A DNA stretch of 64,000 nucleotides from Sipunculus nudus (Eukaryota; Annelida; Sipuncula; Golfingiida; Sipunculidae). A model generated the notes under the pieces. That model was not told the DNA's origin and searched no databases. It saw only the letters and a program-made list of their open reading frames with translations. Positions within the stretch are counted from its first letter, which is position 1. Each line of letters opens with the position of its first letter. The stretch lies in contig CM049320.1 of NCBI GenBank assembly GCA_026874595.1, positions 46,884,714-46,948,713 of the forward strand, read 5' to 3'. Below are positions 56,833 to 64,000 of the stretch, one piece after another. Both the position numbers and the translations under genes were made by a program.

Positions 56833-57437
56833 GTCTCAAAAAGTATCTATAGAGAAGAAATGGTAGATTAAGCTATGAGAAGTTGCCATGTTTGATCTGA
56901 ATTGAAGAATGGGGGATTGTGCTAATAATATCTTGTGATCTGACCATGAGTTTTCTAATGTTGAAACTGAAGCATTTAAACAGTTAGTAAAGACAAGATC
57001 TATGGTATTTCCATGGTCATTGGTTGCTTCTCTGACTAGTTGTTGACATTTAAAGAGTTGACATAATTGTGTCCACTTGGTGTTATATATTATATTAGAA
57101 ATGTCAATATTGAAATTGCCTATGATCACTATATAGGCAGGTTGAGGTCAGCTTGACAGACTTAAACTTGGAGTTCAGAGAAGAAGTTACTGATGGGACA
57201 TGCGGATGACCTATAGAGGAAACAATCTGAGGTGACTGAGTATTGAGTGTTAATATAGAGAAGAGATGACTCGAAATCTGGTGTTGTGTGGTTGTGAAGG
57301 GTTACATGGGGACTCAGCTGTTCATGTATATAAATGGCTAAATCATGAGGTGGTCTTTTGTTTGTTGTTCCTCTGACAGCTATTTGATCATTTCTGATGA
57401 TTTGTAATGAGGACAGAGAGAAAGAAAAACAAAGCAA
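56833..57437 (-). pseudogene. APE-type endonuclease remnant, copy 2 (longer)
   Basis: The first part (57162-57437) reads KRPPHDLAIYIHEQLSPHVT and, further on, LYRSSACPISNFFSELQ. After a frame change the second part (56836-57129) has IIGNFNIDISN, then LVREATNDHGNTIDLVFTN and SWSDHKILLA. GNFN stands where active enzymes have GDFN, so a key acidic residue is lost. The order HDLAIYI, YRS, G(D)FN, TIDLVFT, SDH fits the APE-type endonuclease fold. Its N-terminal third is missing. The candidates are a CR1/RTE-like LINE or the endonuclease of a Helentron. It lies on the same strand as PIK3R4. Confidence 0.78.
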
Positions 57438-58027
57438 ATCACTTTAATTCCCATTCTACTGAGGCAGAAAAATACTGAACGAATGTTTGCATTAGATCCT
57501 CATTTTTTTAATACATCTATTCTTTGTTAAGGGAAATTCTGCACAAAATTTAAAAATTTTACTATACATTTACAGTACATATCAATTATATTTGAAATTT
57601 AAGTTGATTAACAATTGCATCAACATTTACTGTTAATCTGCTCAGGCAACTTCACATTATAAACACAGACGTTTATTTTTCCTTAAAATATATTTTTGAA
57701 ATTTGCAAAATAATAAATATCTGAAAATAACACTTAATTCAGGAAAAGTTGAATACATTGGATCAGAAACAGCAAATGCAATTAAAGAATGTAACTAATG
57801 CAACATATCTGGTTGGGGGGGGGGGGGGGGGCAGGGTTGCCACATGATTCTACATTTGTGACAGCAGTGTTGCTTCACTAATATGTTTACCCAGGCAAGG
57901 CTGTAGGGACCAGACATGGCTGGTCTGGATGTTCAAAATGTAAATACATTAGAGCCTCAGAAAAACTTCAATAACTAGAATAATTTTTAAGCTTTTACTT
58001 ACAAATTTCAGAATTTAACAGATCAAA

Positions 58028-58079
<52 letters not shown>

Positions 58080-58330
58080 GAGTGTAAAGTAAATCAAATG
58101 TTCTTACAAGAAAGAAGCATGCCTAGTCAAACTTGAGCAAAACTTAAGGAAACAAAATTTATATTTTTTCTAATATTTAAAAAATTTTAACAGATTTTGA
58201 TCTAATTTTTGGTATACAATTAAATTTTGATTAACTAAAGTTGTATTATTGAAAAAAAAAGTCCCCAAGTTTAACATTTCTGGTCTTAATGTGACCAAAT
58301 ATCTTCCCTGATTTTTTTTAAAAAGTTTAT
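57438..58330 (+). repeat. R1 body with a G run and TA microsatellite
   Basis: The text matches the R1 copy at 21950-23030 ('cattctactgaggcagaaaa', 'aggcaaggctgtag'), including the G run in the same relative place (57817-57831, compare 22528). A (TA)n tract of about 42 bp lies at 58036-58077. The R1 3' end is missing. Confidence 0.65.
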
Positions 58331-61300
58331 TATGGGTCACGGCGCTCAGCTGATCGTGATTGGACTATAAATGTTTCTCCACTGTGATACTATATCGAGT
58401 CGATAAAGCTTATGACTATCATGGACATGTTGGGCTATTATAAAGGAATGTAATGTAATATGTGAGTAAATGATAAATGAAATTACCTGACTGATGGATT
58501 AATAGAGTAAAATATAGTGGTTTATTTTTTTTATTTATTTAGGAGGGGTTGAAAATTGTGATATATTTGAGCAATTATGAATGCAATGACAGCAGTAATA
58601 AGCAGTAGTAGAATGATGATAAGGCTATTTGTTGAAGGATCTAAAGTGTATGGTAGTCTGCAAGCTTTCAATTTGACAGATATGATATTATGATTATCTA
58701 TTCTGATGAAGTGATTTATGAATTTGTGACTGTATGACACAATATCTCTTTAGTCTTGACAAGGTACATTATTGTGATGCCCACTATGTCTACATATTAC
58801 ACTATATTGACATAATTTTTGGCATGTACATAGGTACCTATGGACAAATAGTTATACAAAATATATCTGATTCATCTTGTTCTTGCTTACTGAGGCTGAC
58901 TTTGGGATGGGGTTCTGAGAAGGGAAAAGTATGGGCAGCATGAAGGTGGATGTAGAAATATTCTATTGTAATGTTTTTCATTTATTAAAGAATATGAATG
59001 CTAAGAGGAAAGGGGCCCTCCTACTTGGTTATAGTAAAGTTCTAAATATATGATTGCAAACTAATACTCTGACAAGACTGTCATGAAGAAAAACAGTCAG
59101 TAAAAGTTTTGAGATACTGTGATGCATATGAAAATTTACAGATGGACATGCAAGTGGACAGAATGGACTAATATCTTTATTTCACTTTCAAGGGAATAAT
59201 GCATTTAAGTTTATATATAAGTCTATTTTTTTTAGCATATCCACTTTTTCCATTAAGAAGTTTTTATCTGAATCATTTTTTTTATTTACAGGTTTTATAA
59301 ATTTTTAATTAAAAAAACTTAAAATATAAGTTAAAATATTAGAATTATTGCATAAGTTACAATCATTATATATACAGAGTAAAAAAACTGAAACTATAAG
59401 TTAAAATATTAGAATTGTTGCAAAAGTTGCAATCATTATATATCCAGTGTGTAGCTCATATTGGGTCATATTATGTATACACATATATTTTATTATTTTT
59501 AAATATTAAATGTTTAAACTGAATTTAAAAGAAAATAATGCCACATGGCATCTACAAGAATATTCCTTGAATCACTATTAAAAAGTTTTGCACATTGGAA
59601 TTTTCAGTACATGCTTAATTTTATTCACCAAAATAAAATAAAAGATTTAGTAAATTTGATCAAATAAAACATCTTTTAAAATAAAGTATACGCACTGTTG
59701 GTTGAATGAGGGACAAACAATATCATCGTGCTAATTACTATCTCAGTTTTAATTTATTACTGGAATTAATAGTAAATTTCTCACCTGGTGAAGTTTTTAC
59801 TCTTCTGAAGTAAGGAATTACTTATCTGATGAACATCCACACTTTCATAGCAATACACCACTTTGTGGACACAATTGAATGTACACTTTAATCATTGTAA
59901 CCCAGGTGGTACAATACAAAATCTAAAATGTAGCATAGCCTAGAATAAGAATGAATCAAATACAGAAAATAATAACATTCATCTAGGTTATGCACCATCT
60001 TGGGGGGGGGGGGGGAGTGCAGGGCAGAGGGGAAGCCTGCTGGTAGTGGCCAAGCTGAGCCAAGGCAAGCTGCCTGGGGTGGGTTACATAATGCAAGTGA
60101 AGGCTGCACTACTAGGTGGGCCAGATGTAAACAACACTTGACATGGTGTATGAAAACTTGAATAAAAGCTATTCTTTCCAATCAATTTCTTTGAAATTTC
60201 AGATTTTAACAGATTAAATCCTTATGTATATATGCTGTGAAAATTAAATCAACAGTGCCAAAGTTGGACAAAATTTAAAGTATTGATTTTTTATTTATGC
60301 TAATAACTTGAAAAATTTGCAAAATTCAGATTTAATTTTGGGTAACAATTGAATCTTGATTAAATAAAGTTATATTCCTGAAAAAAAGTCTCTAGGTTCA
60401 GCAATTTTCATGTGAGGTGAGTAAATATATTTCCTGATTTTTTAAAAAACTGCATTATATTTTGGCCCATAAGTTCAAAATAATACCCAATACTGACCTT
60501 ATTTTTTGTATGTTCATAGAAAATGTATGAAAGAATGTGAATACTAAATATGATCAAAAACAGATCAGTGGTTTTGATATTAGGTAGCCTTGAAGTGTAT
60601 CAATGGCTTTTTTTATGGAAAACGGAGGTTTCTCCTTAATATCTCGAAGGAACGAAGTCCTAATGACCCAATTTTCTGTATGGTAGGAGATTTTGGGGAC
60701 ATCTAAAATTATGCCAACAGCCTGGGGAGCATAGAGATGTGCACTGAATGACCTACAGTCATCAAAGTGGACTGCTTGACAATGTAAGAGAATACATCAA
60801 GAGCCTCCAAAAAAATTCAATAACTAGTCTAATTTTGCAGCTTTTATTTTCAAATTTCAGATTTTAACAGATTAAATCCTTATGTGTACATGCTGTGAAA
60901 ATCCACAGTACTTACAGGAAAAAAACATGCCGTGGCCAAAGTTGGGCAAAATTTAAGGTACAAATTTTATATTTTTGCCAATATTTAAAAAAATTTAACA
61001 GATTTTGATCTAATTTTTGGTATACAATTAAATTTTGATTAATTAAAGTTGTATTACAGAAAAAAAGTCCCTACCTTTAACACTTTTGGTCTTAAGTGAC
61101 CAAATATCTTCCTGATTTTTCTACAAAGTCCATTATGTTTGGGCCCATAACTTTTTTAAATAAATAATACTGACTTAATTTCTGGCATGTTCATAGGAAA
61201 TATATACAGGAATATTTGTGGTTAATATGAAGAAAACCAAATGAGTGGTTTTGATATAAGGCAGTCCTGAAGTGTAAAAATAGATTTCTAATAAAAAATT

Positions 61301-61541
61301 GAGTATTTTCCTTAATATCTCGAAGGAACGAAGTCCAATTGACCCAATTTTCGGCATGATAGGAGATTTTGGGGACATCTAACTGTATGCCGAATTTCAG
61401 ATTTGTAGGTCCAACGGTGTCAAAACGTGCCAGTCTTACTGACGGACATCCGGACAGACGGCCGGACGGACAGACAGATGGACGGACGATGGACAATGGA
61501 CCACGACTATAGCTCAGATGACTTATAGTCAGCTGAGCTAA
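58331..61541 (+). repeat. R1-B repeat (copy 3)
   Basis: It begins inside the head palindrome (TATGGGTCACGG, GCTCAGCTG). From 58945 it is collinear with 8778 and 33866 ('atattctattgtaatgtttt', 'gaggccctcctacttgg'-like text). It ends with the full R1 hairpin (61510-61540) and CTAA at 61541. A G run is at 60002-60015. The part 58360-58940 is absent from the other copies. It contains a minus frame of 69 codons (58531-58740) with a strongly hydrophobic run (SLIIILLLLITAVIAFIIAQ), of unknown nature. Confidence 0.7.
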
Positions 61542-62050
61542 AAATCAGACCAGAATCTGTAGGCATTGTGAAAAAAAGTCCACACATGTGCATTTTTCAT
61601 AAAAAGTACTGTCTTTCATGAAATTTACTATGTTCAGGATCTGTCTTTTGGTCAAAAATAGGTTTACTGGGACAAAACGCAAACTCGATCTGTAAGTGGT
61701 CATTATGCGCCCACAGACCAAACATTAGGCCAGTATCTGTAAGCATTGCATTGTGAAACTAGAATATTAGCAAAAGCTGATAATCAGTTATAAATTTAAA
61801 TTGGAGAGGTATGTACCATGTTTCATAACAATCCACCAAATACTTCCTGAGAGATAAGCTCCTAAGTTTTTTTCTATACTAAGCTCTGTGACCTTGAAAA
61901 GTAGGTCAAGATCACCCATCTTTGAACTTGACCAAGATTATGTAAATATAATGCAATAGCACTGAAGAAATGAAGTTCCTGTGTTGAATACCTTTGGAGA
62001 TATCCTGCACAAAAGGCCAAAATTGAAAAATCCGATAAAAATTCATTAAA
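61542..62050 (+). repeat. R4 fragment followed by R5 fragment
   Basis: Positions 61542-61755 match an R4 unit ('aaatcagaccagaatctgta', 'aactcgatctgtaagtgg'). Positions 61756-62050 match R5 at 16930-17320 ('attggagaggtatgtacca', 'ccgataaaaattcattaaa'). The R5 text stops where the next R2 begins. Confidence 0.7.
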
Positions 62051-64000
62051 CAAGGCCTACAGGCCTAATGCGAACCTGTGCATTTGGAAATACACCAGGT
62101 ATAATACTTCAATGCTTGACCATTACTTTTCATGTATATGAACAATGCAAGTGCTAAACATTTTAAATAAGAAACAATTACACGAACATCACTGCTGAAA
62201 TTCTGGCATGGGTGCACACAACACAAAAATGATTTAAGCTGGAACCACCAGTCTTGTATACTTCGAAGCTATCAGAGATGTACACATATGCCAATTTTCA
62301 GACTGATATATCGAAACTCTCCTGAGAAATAAGCAGGGACACACATTGTGCAAAAATTATTGTAGGTGGCATCATCAGTCTTGTATATGACAAAGCTATT
62401 CGATATGTATAAATATGCCCAATTTCAGGCTGATATATCAAATTCCTCTGTAGAACTATGCAGGCACATACACTGTGCAAAAGTCAATGTACCTGGCACC
62501 ACCTGTCTTCTAAATGAGAATACCATCAAAGACGCATAGACAGGTCAAAATATCGGTCCAATACATCAAACTTCCCCAGAGTTTGATGCACTGGGCTGAC
62601 AAGGCTTTGGTGAGTAAGGCAGTTGCCCCCGAGTGACCTGTGACAAATTGCTGCCTAAAGCTACTGCACTGAGTGAACTCTTGACCTGCACCTGGCTAGA
62701 CTGAGTGAACTTTTGACCTGTACCTGGCTGCGCTGAGTGAACTCTTGACCTGTTGCATAAACTGACATAGTTGGCAGTCTGCCAAAGCTATAAATAGATT
62801 CAGGCTGAACTTTGGTGCCAAATATGATGCAGTGAGCAGTCTGCCAAAGCTATAAACAGAATGCAGCTACAGCACTGAGTGAACTCTTGACCTATACCTG
62901 GCTGCACTTCTTCCAATCCTGGCACTGTGCTAAAACTATATATAGAGCTGACATCATCTTGGCTTTTGGCCAACATCAAGGCACTGGCATTCTGCCAATG
63001 GTAAACCAAGTGCTGCCATCTGAACACAAAAGTGGTCCCTACTTGAAATAACTTATAAATTTAATTTCCCAATACTAAATGCTTTTCAGCTGACTTTTTA
63101 TAAAAAAGAAATCAGGAATATATGTAAATTTATTACAGATGCATACTGAATGCAAATTTAAAATACAGATATATCTCATTGATGACAAATTCTTGAATTA
63201 AGTTGAGTAGGGATACCAATAATTTATAATCCACGTACAGTTGTCTTTATATAGCCACAGAGAACTGAATATCCATGATTGTAACATTGCCTGGTATGAT
63301 GAATAACTTAAATAATAAATCTATATTTTTTTAAAAGCTTTTAAAAAACTTTCTTGTCAATATTAACCAAAGATAACCTGAAACTGGTGCCAGGCTAGAT
63401 GTAACAGCATCTCACAGCTAACATATGGTAAAATGACTCAATTCAATCTCCATAATTCAGCCAAAAATCATTCATGTGGAACCATTAATGACAATTATTA
63501 TAAGAATTATTGTAGGAATCATTCTTGTAAAATATTTAACAAACTGGCTTCAGTGGCATCAGTCGAAAAACGTTTTGCAGGTTTATAACTCATATTGGAC
63601 GATACAGCAAACTGGCTAAGTTCAGCTTCCCATAACTCAGCCAAAAAAACTGAACCAAAACCATTTGAACAAACTTGAATTATCAACATCTGAGGATAAT
63701 TAATGTGTGATATTTAAGAATTTGGCCCAGTGGTTTTTGAGAAGAAGATCTTTTTAGCCACTGAGCTAAAATGGGCTGTTATGGCATATGACTAAATTCA
63801 GCTTCCAATAACTTAGCCAAAAGTCACTGAAAAGAGGCCATTTGAACAAACTTCAGAAAGCACAACCCTAGGATCATTTCTGTGCGATATTAAACATTTT
63901 GGCCATATGGTTTCAGAGAAGAAGTTTTTGTAGCCCTCAGTGTGATACAGGCACTGATTACCCTGTACAAAAAAGGCAGACGCAGGTGGCGCCACGAATA
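62051..64000 (+). repeat. R2 repeat (copy 3), 3' end outside window
   Basis: The head CAAGGCCTACAGGCCTAATG follows 'attcattaaa'. The sequence is collinear with 10319-13490 but lacks the 1186-bp R3 insertion: 63192-63205 reads 'cttgaattaagttg' straight through. It contains the 'ctgagtgaactcttgacctg' repeats (62670-62890) and ends at the window edge inside a GGTGGCGCCACG palindrome (63985). No genes. Confidence 0.78.

Noticed and set aside
61500-61541. tRNA-like A box (TAGCTCAGATG) in the R1 tail, suggesting a tRNA-derived SINE
   Set aside because: There is no B box at the right distance, the motif lies at the 3' end, and it is explained as one arm of the terminal hairpin.

Overview
The window is a piece of animal nuclear DNA. 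It is AT-rich, has no bacterial-style gene packing, and holds five short GT-AG exons of one gene on the minus strand, set in very large introns that are almost wholly repeats. The gene is PIK3R4 (VPS15, regulatory subunit of the class III PI3-kinase). The repeat style suggests a mollusc, probably a bivalve: termini of the CAAGGGACCCATGGGTC / GCTCAGCTG kind, GGAC-type microsatellites next to terminal hairpins, and a Copia fragment. That placement is from memory and was not checked by a search.

Gene layout (transcription runs from high to low coordinates): exons at 45156-45195, 42972-43054, 20193-20419, 7193-7239 and 2776-2877. They are consecutive, their phases fit, and they encode about 165 residues of the HEAT-repeat part of VPS15. 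The rest of the gene lies outside, or was not found in the 45.2-64 kb part.

Repeat layout. I use working names for five families, all lying on the plus strand, antisense to the gene. R1 starts CAAGGGACCCATGGGTC and ends in a hairpin plus CTAA. It has long forms R1-A (about 2.6 kb; 1-1742 partial, 25283-27904, 37775-41252, 48881-51486) and R1-B (8778-16714, 33866-41486, 58331-61541), and many fragments. R2 starts CAAGGCCTACAGGCCTAATG and ends GCTCACAGGTT (10319-13942, 14330-15808, 62051-end). R3 starts CTAGAATACGGGTAGTCG, ends GGCGGATACA, and is built of 278-bp dimers carrying the palindrome GGTGGCGCCACC (11453-12638, 27905-28776, 32597-41575, 45419-47116, 51710-53407). R4 is a 180-bp tandem array ending in a GC-rich hairpin (53408-54012, 54370-55523). 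R5 is a 301-bp tandem array ending in a hairpin plus CTAA (16930-17972).

Several copies sit inside one another. Comparing filled and empty paralogous sites shows that R1 and R3 insert after an A with no target duplication. With the 3' hairpins and the CTAA ends of R1 and R5 this points to non-autonomous Helitron-like elements. Classical elements are nested in them: a Tigger/pogo element with a transposase remnant (9267-10261), a hAT-type MITE (38227-39075), a G-rich foldback MITE with 9-bp target duplication (35349-36340), a solo LTR (18728-19416), two LTR-like segments (34989-36781, 47436-48265), a Copia remnant (30361-32110, minus) and two copies of an APE-type endonuclease remnant (55.6-57.4 kb, minus). 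Minisatellites of 14, 28, 45, 56 and about 155 bp fill other intron parts.
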